Shown one piece after another: positions 56,820 through 64,000 of a stretch of 64,000 nucleotides of DNA. Made by a program: the position numbers and the translations under genes. This DNA is from Flavobacterium nitratireducens (GTDB lineage: Bacteria > Bacteroidota > Bacteroidia > Flavobacteriales > Flavobacteriaceae). Within the stretch, counting starts at the first letter, position 1, and each line of letters opens with the position of its first letter. The notes below the pieces were generated by a model. It saw only the letters and a program-made list of their open reading frames with translations, ran no database searches and was not told where the DNA came from. The stretch spans positions 2,356,001 to 2,420,000 of the forward strand of contig NZ_CP121111.1 in NCBI RefSeq assembly GCF_029625335.1. Direction: 5' to 3'.

Positions 56820-58406
56820 TTACCAAATTCTGGTTATAGATTGGAATTTTATATTATGAATCTTTTGATTTTCATTAGACTGAATGGTTAATTTGGTGTA
56901 AGGGTGGTTAGGGAATATTTGCTCCGTAAAAGTATAAATACCTCCATCTAAGAAAATTTCAATTGACGACCAGTCTAAAATGATTTGATAATCAATTGTT
57001 TTTGAAATAAGATTTGGTGTAGCTGTGATGTGTGTTTTTTCTCCAAAACTTTTTTCAAAATTTACTTTTCCTGAATGGCGTCTGTCAATAGAAAAGCTTT
57101 GTTTTTTAGCATTATAATTTAGAAACAGTGAATCTTTTGAATCATTTGAAAAAACTAATTTTAAATCTTTGTTTGCTGTTTTTAAACTGATTTGTGATTG
57201 GTTCAGATTGGGGTATGAAAAAACTTTTTCTTGGTCTTTTTGTAGTATAATATTTTTTTTCAAAAAATCAGTAGTTAATTGTTTTTTGAATGGTTCAATA
57301 ATTTGACTCTGCAAACAATATGCATTATTAATTTTGGAAAGTGATAGTGTTCTTGGAAGTGTCATTGCACTTCTCCAATTTGTAGTAGGAGTATTTCGTG
57401 CATAGTTCCAATTACTCATCCAACCCAGAAAAATACGTTCTCCATTAGGTGTATTATTGAAAGTGACTCCCGCATAATTGTCGGTGCCATAATCAATCCA
57501 TTTGATGTCTTTTTGTTCTGTTTTAAATGTTTTTCCGTTAAAATCACCAATGAAATATTGTGTACCAGATCCTCCATTAGGGGCACCAAGATTTATGCTT
57601 GTTAAAAGTACCCATTTTTCCTCCTGAGTGTTTTTTACTTTTATTTTAAATAAATCCGGACATTCCCATACGCCTTCATGTGCGCCTGAATTTTGCCCAA
57701 ATTCACTCTCTAATTTCCAATTGATTAAATTTTTTGAAGTATAAAATTGTGCACGATCACCAGCAACTAAAACCAAATTCCATATTTTCATTTCGTCATT
57801 CCAGAAAACTTTTGGGTCTCTGAAATCACGAAAAGAGGAATTGTCAATAATAGGATTGTTTTTGAATTTAATCCAGGTTTCACCTCCATCGAGACTATAA
57901 GCTAAACCTTGAGTTTGTATGTTGATTTTAGCTGCTTTTTCATTTTCCATATTATGGTAAGTAAAAATAGCAACCATAGGAGGGTTGTCTTTTGTTCCCA
58001 ATCCTGAAGTGTTATTGAAATCAATGACTGTACTTCCTGAAAATATCAATCCCAACTGATCCGGGTACAATGCTATTTTTTTATGTTCCCAATGAATTAA
58101 GTCAGTACTGGTGGCATGTCCCCAATGCATAGGCCCCCAGACAATATCTTCCGGATAGTGTTGGTAAAACAAATGATAAATGCCTTTATAATATACCATT
58201 CCATTTGGATCGTTCATCCAGTTTTTTTCAGGGGAAAAATGGAATTGAGATCTGTATGATTCTTTGTAGTATAGTGTTGAGTCTGCTGTGATATTATTTT
58301 TTGATGAAATAGAAAAACTATTCTTCTCTTGTGCCAAACAAGGAAAATAGAAAAGGAAGCTTGTTAAGAGTTTAAAAATTAAGGTTTTATTGGGTTTAAA
58401 TTTCAT
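56820..58406 (-). CDS. Exported GH32 beta-fructosidase (levanase / invertase type)
   Basis: The start is set at the ATG at 58406 (MKFKPNKTLIFKLLTSFLFYFPCLAQ), which gives a signal peptide and 528 residues. A longer frame begins eight codons up. The five-bladed propeller has the GH32 motifs WMNDPNG (nucleophile Asp), FRDPKVF and ECPDLF (acid Glu), then the C-terminal beta-sandwich. It cleaves terminal beta-fructosyl bonds in sucrose, raffinose or fructans. It is first in the minus arm, beside the LacI-type operator pair. Confidence 0.95.
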   Translation of the reverse strand: MKFKPNKTLIFKLLTSFLFYFPCLAQEKNSFSISSKNNITADSTLYYKESYRSQFHFSPEKNWMNDPNGMVYYKGIYHLFYQHYPEDIVWGPMHWGHATSTDLIHWEHKKIALYPDQLGLIFSGSTVIDFNNTSGLGTKDNPPMVAIFTYHNMENEKAAKINIQTQGLAYSLDGGETWIKFKNNPIIDNSSFRDFRDPKVFWNDEMKIWNLVLVAGDRAQFYTSKNLINWKLESEFGQNSGAHEGVWECPDLFKIKVKNTQEEKWVLLTSINLGAPNGGSGTQYFIGDFNGKTFKTEQKDIKWIDYGTDNYAGVTFNNTPNGERIFLGWMSNWNYARNTPTTNWRSAMTLPRTLSLSKINNAYCLQSQIIEPFKKQLTTDFLKKNIILQKDQEKVFSYPNLNQSQISLKTANKDLKLVFSNDSKDSLFLNYNAKKQSFSIDRRHSGKVNFEKSFGEKTHITATPNLISKTIDYQIILDWSSIEIFLDGGIYTFTEQIFPNHPYTKLTIQSNENQKIHNIKFQSITRIW

Positions 58407-58461
58407 TAGAATGAATTTTAGGATTTCCAAATTAGTATAAATTTTTCATTAATGAAGGGGA

Positions 58462-58513
58462 ATTTATGACCGATAACGTTTTCGATATTTCGAAAACGTT
58501 ATCGGTCATAAAT
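58462..58513. promoter_or_regulatory. Divergent operator: pair of LacI-type boxes
   Basis: A perfect 24 bp inverted repeat with a 4 bp spacer lies between the divergent GH32 and GH36 genes. Each arm contains a 16 bp box (58470-58485 and 58490-58505), 14/16 identical to the perfect palindrome TCGAAAACGTTTTCGA seen upstream of susC. The boxes start exactly 20 bp apart. The likely binders are the two LacI paralogues of the locus. Confidence 0.85.
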
Positions 58514-58521
58514 CAAGTTAT

Positions 58522-58552
58522 TTTGCTTGAGATTCAAATTATTATAACTTTA
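58522..58552 (+). promoter_or_regulatory. Putative promoter of the plus arm (GH36, GH65)
   Basis: TTTG (58522-58525), 19 bp, then TAACTTTA (58545-58552), close to TAnnTTTG. It lies 17 bp downstream of the operator boxes and 35 bp upstream of the GH36 start. Confidence 0.5.
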
Positions 58553-58586
58553 AAAGTTTTAAGTTTGACACAATAAATATTTTACT

Positions 58587-60827
58587 ATGAACCGAAAACA
58601 TATTACTATGAACCGAAAACATATTACCAGATTTGATTATTTGCTTATATTATATTTTTTTACATTTTTACTTAGTCCATCATTTGCTCAAAAAGTAACT
58701 ATTCCAATCGCTACTGCAGATCATATGTTTCTGTTGCAGACTGATAATCAGAATCGACTTAGAACAGTTTATTTTGGTAAACCTATTGAGAATGAAAGTG
58801 AATGGGAATCGGTAAGTTCATTATCAAAGTATGACGAGAATAATTCAGGTATTTATAATAATGCATATACTCCGGCAGGAACTTGGAATCTTTCTGATCC
58901 TGCAATTCAGGTGAAACATGCAGACGGTAATACTTCATTAGAATTAAAGTATGTTAGTCATAAACAGGAACAATTAGATGGAAATGTTACATTAATTAAT
59001 ATTTTACTTAAAGATCCAGTTTATCCTTTTGAAGTAAATTTGTATTATAAAGTATGGAAGAATGAGAACTTGGTAGAGCAATGGGTAGCAATAAAACACA
59101 ATGAAAGTAATCCTGTTTTACTTCAAAAATATGCTTCTGCTAATTTGTTTTTCTCGAATAAGGACTTTTATTTGACAAGTTTTCAGGGAGAATATTTAAA
59201 AGAGATGCAGCCAATTGAAAATAAATTGGAACAAGGAATAAAAACTATTGATTCTAAATTAGGGACCAGAGCAATGCTTATGCAAACTCCTAATTTTATG
59301 ATTTCATTCGGTCATCCGGCTTCAGAAACTGAAGGGACTGTACTACTTGGACAATTAGCATGGAGTGGAAGTTTTAAATTAGATTTTGAAATAGATTCAA
59401 ATAAAAATTTAAGATTAATAACGGGAATTAATCCATTTGCCTCAGAATATTCGCTCGCTCCTAATAAGACATTCACAACTCCTTCTTTGATTTATGCTTT
59501 GTCAAATAATGGTGTTGGCGAAGCGAGTAGGAATTTACAAGACTGGGCTAGAAAATATAGGGTTTTAGATGGTCAGGGCGAACGTCTTACGTTATTAAAT
59601 AACTGGGAAGCCACTTATTTTGATTTCAATGAAAATAAAATAGTAGGATTATTTAAAGGAGCCAAGGATATTGGTGTTGATTTGTTTTTATTAGATGACG
59701 GTTGGTTTGGAAATAAATATCCTAGGAATAATGATGATGCCGGATTAGGAGATTGGCAGGAGAATAAAAAGAAATTACCGCATGGTATTGGTTACTTGGT
59801 AAAAGAAGCCAAGAAGGAAGGTGTTAAATTTGGAATTTGGATTGAGCCAGAAATGGTAAATCCTAAAAGTGAATTATATGAAAAACATTTAGATTGGGTT
59901 ATTAGACAACCGCAACGTCCTGAAATTTATTATAGAAATCAAATGGTTTTGGATTTGACCAATCCTGAAGTTCAAGACTTTGTGTTTGGTATTGTAGATG
60001 ATTTATTTGTAAAAAATCCTGAATTAGCATTTATTAAATGGGATTGTAATGCTGTAATTTTTAATGCATATTCAGAATACTTACATAAACAAGGGATACC
60101 TCAGTCTAACTTGTATGTCGATTATGTAAAAGGCCTATATAGTGTTTTAGAGCGTTTACGTGCAAAATATCCTAAAGTTCCAATGATGTTATGTTCTGGA
60201 GGCGGGGGTAGAGCTGATTATGAGTTTCTTAAATATTTTACGGAATTTTGGCCAAGTGATGATACAGAACCTTTGGAGAGAATTTTTTTACAATGGAATT
60301 ATTCGTATTTTTTCCCGTCAATAACTACAGATAATCACGTAACCGATTGGGGTAAACAACCCTTGAAATTTAGAGTAGATGTTGCAAGTATGGGGAAACT
60401 TGGATTCGATATTGTAACCGATCATTTGAGTCCAAAAGATAGAATATTTTGTAAGCAAGCTATTTCTAATTATCAAACTTTTAAAAATATTGTTTGGCAT
60501 GGAAATCAATATAGATTAGTAGATCCATATAAAAATGATATTGCTTCTATAATGTATGTTACGAAAGATAAATCAAGGGCAGTTGTTTTTAATTATCTTG
60601 TTAATAACAGATTTAATATTACAGCTACCAAAAGACCGGTTGTTTTTAACGGATTGGATAAAAATAAAAAATATTCAATAAAAGAAATTAACTTATATCC
60701 TGATATTCCGTCAACCTTAGAGCAAAACAAAGTTTATTCTGGTGATTTTTTGATGAAAGCGGGGTATAATCCTGATGTTAATTTAAAAAGAACAAGTGTC
60801 ATTTTAGAGATAAATGAAGTAAAATAA
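58587..60827 (+). CDS. GH36 alpha-galactosidase, exported
   Basis: A 746-residue GH36 enzyme that removes terminal alpha-galactosyl units, as in raffinose and stachyose. The catalytic barrel has LLDDGWFGNKYPRNND, FGIWIEPEMVNP, the nucleophile motif FIKWDCNAV and the acid motif SDDTEPLERI. A signal peptide follows the start (YLLILYFFTFLLSPSFAQ). The first 21 bp are tandemly duplicated, giving MNRKHIT twice and two in-frame ATGs (58587, 58608); the second may be the original start. Confidence 0.93.
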   Translation: MNRKHITMNRKHITRFDYLLILYFFTFLLSPSFAQKVTIPIATADHMFLLQTDNQNRLRTVYFGKPIENESEWESVSSLSKYDENNSGIYNNAYTPAGTWNLSDPAIQVKHADGNTSLELKYVSHKQEQLDGNVTLINILLKDPVYPFEVNLYYKVWKNENLVEQWVAIKHNESNPVLLQKYASANLFFSNKDFYLTSFQGEYLKEMQPIENKLEQGIKTIDSKLGTRAMLMQTPNFMISFGHPASETEGTVLLGQLAWSGSFKLDFEIDSNKNLRLITGINPFASEYSLAPNKTFTTPSLIYALSNNGVGEASRNLQDWARKYRVLDGQGERLTLLNNWEATYFDFNENKIVGLFKGAKDIGVDLFLLDDGWFGNKYPRNNDDAGLGDWQENKKKLPHGIGYLVKEAKKEGVKFGIWIEPEMVNPKSELYEKHLDWVIRQPQRPEIYYRNQMVLDLTNPEVQDFVFGIVDDLFVKNPELAFIKWDCNAVIFNAYSEYLHKQGIPQSNLYVDYVKGLYSVLERLRAKYPKVPMMLCSGGGGRADYEFLKYFTEFWPSDDTEPLERIFLQWNYSYFFPSITTDNHVTDWGKQPLKFRVDVASMGKLGFDIVTDHLSPKDRIFCKQAISNYQTFKNIVWHGNQYRLVDPYKNDIASIMYVTKDKSRAVVFNYLVNNRFNITATKRPVVFNGLDKNKKYSIKEINLYPDIPSTLEQNKVYSGDFLMKAGYNPDVNLKRTSVILEINEVK

Positions 60828-60838
60828 TAGGTTTTTTT

Positions 60839-60880
60839 AGCGTCTAGTGTTTAATTATAAAAAACCTAGACGCTTTTTTA
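60839..60880 (+). terminator. Terminator after the GH36 gene
   Basis: The stem agcgtctag / ctagacgct has an A+T-rich loop and a T-run. It suggests that the GH65 gene is at least partly transcribed from its own promoter. Confidence 0.7.
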
Positions 60881-60962
60881 TGCTTAGAAAATGATTTTGC
60901 TTTTTTAAAATAATGGATGTGAATAAATTCAAAAGCTTTAAATAATAGTAAATTAAAAAAAT

Positions 60963-62972
60963 ATGATTTCAAATTTAAAAACTATTGTGTCAATTTTTTT
61001 CTTAACTTCTATTGTCTCAGGGCAGTCTAAATCTGATGAATGGAATTTGTACACTACTTCAAGAGAAAATTATAATGGTGTAGCTATGGCTAATGGTCAG
61101 ATAGGGATTGTTACGGATGATACACCGTTAAAAACAAAAGAAATTATCCTAAACGGGGTTTATGAAGGAAGTCCTGAAAACGGAATTAGCAGAATTGTAA
61201 AAGGAATTGAATTTTTAAATCTTCATTTGTCAGTAAATAATAAGGAAATCACTTCAGATAATATTGATAATTGGAGTCAATCTATTAATATGAAAGAAGG
61301 ATTGAGTACAACTACTTTTACATTTAATAATTTGGTTTCAGTGAATTATACCATTTTAGCCAATAGAGCTATTCCATATTCCGGAATGGCTATTGTGGAA
61401 ATACTTCCAAAAGAAGATGTTTTTCTTTCTGTCAATAATTATATGAATGTTCCGGAGGAATTGAAAGATGTTAAAAGTGTATATAGGGTTTTAAAAGATA
61501 ATGAGTTTGTTATGCCGGTTTTTAGAACCACTGCAAAAACATTGTTTGGGAAATATACGGTATCGGCTTCAACAACCTTTTTATTTGATGGTCGAAAGGA
61601 GCTGTTAAAACAAACAGCTGATGAAGTAGGTTTTTCAAAAAAACTTTTAAAAGGACAAAAGTATCGATTTGCAATTGCGGGTGGGATTTGTACTTCTAAA
61701 GATTTTAATGATCCAATAAATGAATCTGAAAGGCAGCCTATTTTTGCTTTGCAGGAAGGAATTGATAAATTATTAGAAAAACATAAAGTTGCATGGGATG
61801 AATTATGGAAAACTGGAGATATACAAATTGAAGGTGATTTAGATGCGCAACAAAGAGTAAGATTTGCCCTTTATAATTTATATTCTTTTATCCGTCCTGG
61901 TTCGAGACAAAGTTTCACTCCTATGGGACTTTCTTCTCAAGGTTATAATGGTCATGTTTTTTGGGATAGTGAACTTTGGATGTATCCAACTATTTTGGCC
62001 TTTCAGCCTGATATGGCAAAATCCTGTTTGGATTACCGTTCTGACCGTTTAGAAAAAGCCAAGCAAAAAGCGATTGTTTACGGTTACAAAGGAGCAATGT
62101 ATCCCTGGGAATCTGATGATACTGGTGAAGAAGCTACCCCAACCTGGGCATTGACAGGAATTTTTGAACAACATATTACCGCAGATGTTTCAATTGCATT
62201 TTGGAATTACTTCTCTTATACGCAAGATAAGGTTTGGTTAAAAAAAGAATGGAATGTTTTAAAAGAAACTGCCGATTTTTGGGTTAGTCGTGTGCATAAG
62301 AATAGTGATGGGAGTTATTCGATTTTAAATGTTGTTGGTGCAGATGAGTATGCACAGCACATTGATGATAATGCATTTACAAATGCATCTGTAATTGAAT
62401 CTTTAAAAAACACTATTAAGGCAGCTACAATTCTTGGTGAGCCAATTGATAAGCGGTGGGTAGAGGTGTCTGAGCGTTTATTAATTCATGCCAAAAATGG
62501 TATTACACAAAATTACAGAGGTTATGATGGGCAAATGATTAAACAGGCTGATGTAAATTTGTTAGCTTATCCATTGCATGTAATTACAGATACAAAACAA
62601 ATTGAAAGAGATTTAGAGTATTATTCTGCTAAGATTGATCCTAAAGATGGTCCGGCTATGGCATCCGGTGTATTATCTGTTTTATATGCCCGTCAGGGCA
62701 ATGCCCAAAAAGCTTATGATTATTTTGTAAAATCGTATTTACCAAATAGTCGACCTCCATTCGGAGTGTTTTCTGAATCGGCTAATAGTAATAATCCCTA
62801 TTTTGCTACAGGCGCTGGAGCTATGCTGCAAGCAGTTATTTATGGTTTTGGAGGAGTTGAGTTAACGGATAGTGGTTTGAAATTCAATAAAGGAATTTTA
62901 CCCGAAAAATGGAAATCTTTAAAAATTATTGGTGTAGGTTCTGAAGAAAATACAATTGTAATCAAAAAATAA
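60963..62972 (+). CDS. GH65-family enzyme, exported (alpha-glucoside hydrolase, kojibiose-hydrolase-like)
   Basis: A 669-residue GH65-type protein with a signal peptide (MISNLKTIVSIFFLTSIVSGQ). The (alpha/alpha)6 core carries NGHVFWDSELWMYPTILAF, GAMYPWESDDTGEE, HITADVSIAFWNYF and the likely acid motif VVGADEYAQHIDDNAFTN. A Glu in FGVFSESANSNNPY near the C-terminus is placed as the base of the hydrolase subgroup; phosphorylases lack it. Flavobacterial GH65 hydrolases act on kojibiose-type alpha-1,2-glucosides. The specificity here is inferred. Confidence 0.85.
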   Translation: MISNLKTIVSIFFLTSIVSGQSKSDEWNLYTTSRENYNGVAMANGQIGIVTDDTPLKTKEIILNGVYEGSPENGISRIVKGIEFLNLHLSVNNKEITSDNIDNWSQSINMKEGLSTTTFTFNNLVSVNYTILANRAIPYSGMAIVEILPKEDVFLSVNNYMNVPEELKDVKSVYRVLKDNEFVMPVFRTTAKTLFGKYTVSASTTFLFDGRKELLKQTADEVGFSKKLLKGQKYRFAIAGGICTSKDFNDPINESERQPIFALQEGIDKLLEKHKVAWDELWKTGDIQIEGDLDAQQRVRFALYNLYSFIRPGSRQSFTPMGLSSQGYNGHVFWDSELWMYPTILAFQPDMAKSCLDYRSDRLEKAKQKAIVYGYKGAMYPWESDDTGEEATPTWALTGIFEQHITADVSIAFWNYFSYTQDKVWLKKEWNVLKETADFWVSRVHKNSDGSYSILNVVGADEYAQHIDDNAFTNASVIESLKNTIKAATILGEPIDKRWVEVSERLLIHAKNGITQNYRGYDGQMIKQADVNLLAYPLHVITDTKQIERDLEYYSAKIDPKDGPAMASGVLSVLYARQGNAQKAYDYFVKSYLPNSRPPFGVFSESANSNNPYFATGAGAMLQAVIYGFGGVELTDSGLKFNKGILPEKWKSLKIIGVGSEENTIVIKK

Positions 62973-63021
62973 AAATCGAAAAATTAAATAAATCTTTTAT
63001 CGTTTTTGAAAAAGTTTTTTT

Positions 63022-63057
63022 AAGGACTGTCTCGGCTTTTGAGGCAGTCCTTTTTTT
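63022..63057 (+). terminator. Terminator after the GH65 gene
   Basis: The stem aaggactgtctc / gaggcagtcctt with one G-T pair is followed by T's. It separates the GH36-GH65 unit from susC. Confidence 0.8.
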
Positions 63058-63363
63058 ATATTAATGATGAAGTTGTCTTAAAATCTTATAAAAGTTAAAG
63101 TTTTACTAATTTGTGAATCACAAAGCAAATCCTGTAAAAAATGTAATATGTGTTTTTTTTAAATTAAATAATTATTATTAATGTAAAATTAATATTGATA
63201 TTGATATTTTATAATATTATCATCTAAAAATCGAAAACGTTTTCGATTCATCTAAAACGTTTTCGATTTTCGATTTTGATTATTTAACATAATTTTATCA
63301 TTATGTTTATCCTCGAATTTAAAAACCATTCAAAATTATTATTAACCAACTTATTTATTACGT
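63058..63363. other. Upstream region of susC
   Basis: A 306 bp A+T-rich leader. It holds the operator pair at 63231-63266. No ORF is supported. A promoter must lie near or after the boxes, but no clear TTTG-N19-TAnnTTTG was seen; the long 5' leader typical of susC genes is likely. Confidence 0.5.
63231..63266. promoter_or_regulatory. Operator upstream of susC: pair of LacI-type boxes
   Basis: Box 1 is the perfect palindrome TCGAAAACGTTTTCGA (63231-63246). Box 2 (63251-63266) matches it at 15 of 16 bases. The offset is 20 bp, the same as in the GH32/GH36 operator. Binding by LacI-type repressors of this locus is inferred. Confidence 0.85.
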
Positions 63364-64000
63364 ATGAAAAATAGTCTACTTAAAGGCTTGATGGTGCTTG
63401 TAACCATTCTATGTACAAGTTTGACATATTCGCAGGATGTGTCAGGAACTGTATCAGACGCAGGAGGTCCTCTTCCGGGGGTTACTGTATCAATTAAAGG
63501 AACTACTAAATCAACTCAGACAGATTTTGCTGGTAAATACACCATCAAAAATATTGGGTCTAAAGCTGTATTAGTTTTTACTTTTATTGGTTTTAAAACA
63601 CAAGAAATTAGTGCGGATGGCAAGTCGACGGTAAATGTAACTTTAAAAGAAGAGTCAGCAGAATTGAAAGAAGTTGTTGTAGTTGGTTACGGATCCGTGA
63701 AGAAAAAAGATGCAACTGGAGCAGTAGATCAAATTTCAGCAAAGAAATTTGATAATGTGGCTGCTACAAACCCAGCATCATTGTTACAAGGAAAAGTAGC
63801 AGGTGTTCAAATTACATCTTCAAGTGGTGAGCCAGGAGCTTCAAATTCAATCAGAATTCGTGGTAATGGTACATTGCGTTCAGGAAATGGTCCTCTTATC
63901 GTTGTAGACGGTGTGCCTTTGGCTGGAGGAGACGTTAGTGCTGGAGGTGCAAGTTTAGGTAATGGTACAATGAGTGCCAAAGATCCATTAAGTTTCATCA
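63364..64000 (+). CDS. SusC/RagA-type TonB-linked outer membrane protein, 5' part
   Basis: The ATG at 63364 opens a frame to the window end, 212 codons. The signal peptide (GLMVLVTILCTSLTYSQ) is followed by a carboxypeptidase-D-like domain (GTVSDAGGPLPGVTVSIKGTTKSTQTDFAGKYTI), a TonB box (EVVVVGYGSVKKKD) and the SusC plug (LLQGKVAGVQITSSSGEPGASNSIRIRG). It imports oligosaccharides with a SusD partner, likely just beyond the edge. It is the outer-membrane entry point of the sugar locus. Confidence 0.95.
   Translation, partial: MKNSLLKGLMVLVTILCTSLTYSQDVSGTVSDAGGPLPGVTVSIKGTTKSTQTDFAGKYTIKNIGSKAVLVFTFIGFKTQEISADGKSTVNVTLKEESAELKEVVVVGYGSVKKKDATGAVDQISAKKFDNVAATNPASLLQGKVAGVQITSSSGEPGASNSIRIRGNGTLRSGNGPLIVVDGVPLAGGDVSAGGASLGNGTMSAKDPLSFI

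Overview
The window looks like a chromosomal segment of a Flavobacterium-like member of the Bacteroidota. The evidence is the low G+C content, promoters of the TTTG / 19 bp / TAnnTTTG type, a SusC-type TonB-linked receptor, an alternative complex III plus cytochrome oxidase operon, and proteins of flavobacterial character throughout.

Layout. (1) 1-3650, minus strand: thiamine operon thiS-thiC-thiE-thiD behind a TPP riboswitch; thiD runs off the left edge. (2) 3.8-7.2 kb, minus strand: tag and a queuosine-precursor transporter, then a decayed sugar locus: a fructokinase with two in-frame TAA codons, a GH100-like glycosidase cut off at its N-terminus, and a truncated IS1182-type transposase. 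(3) 7.3-10.2 kb, minus strand: rplM-rpsI-rpsB-tsf. (4) 10.5-14.5 kb: a LacI-family regulator and polA. (5) 14.5-22.2 kb, accessory region: interspersed repeats, a ParE/RelE-like toxin-antitoxin pair, a group II intron placed exactly at the end of a 260 bp repeat, a FecA-like TonB receptor with an AraC regulator, a second truncated transposase, a second copy of the repeat, and a small lipoprotein gene. (6) 22.4-29.2 kb: a metallophosphoesterase, a cysteine-free thioredoxin-like protein, a polysaccharide deacetylase, a DUF2723 membrane protein, tRNA-Gln and a universal stress protein. (7) 29.3-34.1 kb: rimP-nusA-infB, with infB split by a frame change at an A_AAA_AAG heptamer. (8) 34.1-46.6 kb: an intergenic repeat pair, a SPOR protein, then the respiratory operon actABCDEF-coxBA. 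(9) 46.7-48.7 kb: ruvB and queG. (10) 48.7-64 kb: a sugar-utilisation locus.

The sugar locus has two divergent arms. The minus arm runs GH32 beta-fructosidase, sugar MFS transporter, fructokinase, a broken GH13 gene, a GH13 alpha-glucosidase and two paralogous LacI regulators. The plus arm runs GH36 alpha-galactosidase, GH65 enzyme and SusC. Two pairs of 16 bp LacI-type boxes, each pair offset by exactly 20 bp, lie in the divergent promoter region and upstream of susC. The enzyme set suits sucrose or raffinose-family oligosaccharides and related alpha-glucosides: GH36 removes galactose, GH32 releases fructose, GH13/GH65 release glucose, and fructokinase phosphorylates fructose. This substrate assignment is inferred.

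The most interesting signals are the infB frame change at a canonical slippery site, a terminator-like hairpin in the rimP-nusA-infB leader, the repeated 20 bp operator geometry, the intron/repeat junction, palindromic or simple repeats absorbed in-frame into genes, and recurrent damage to sugar genes.
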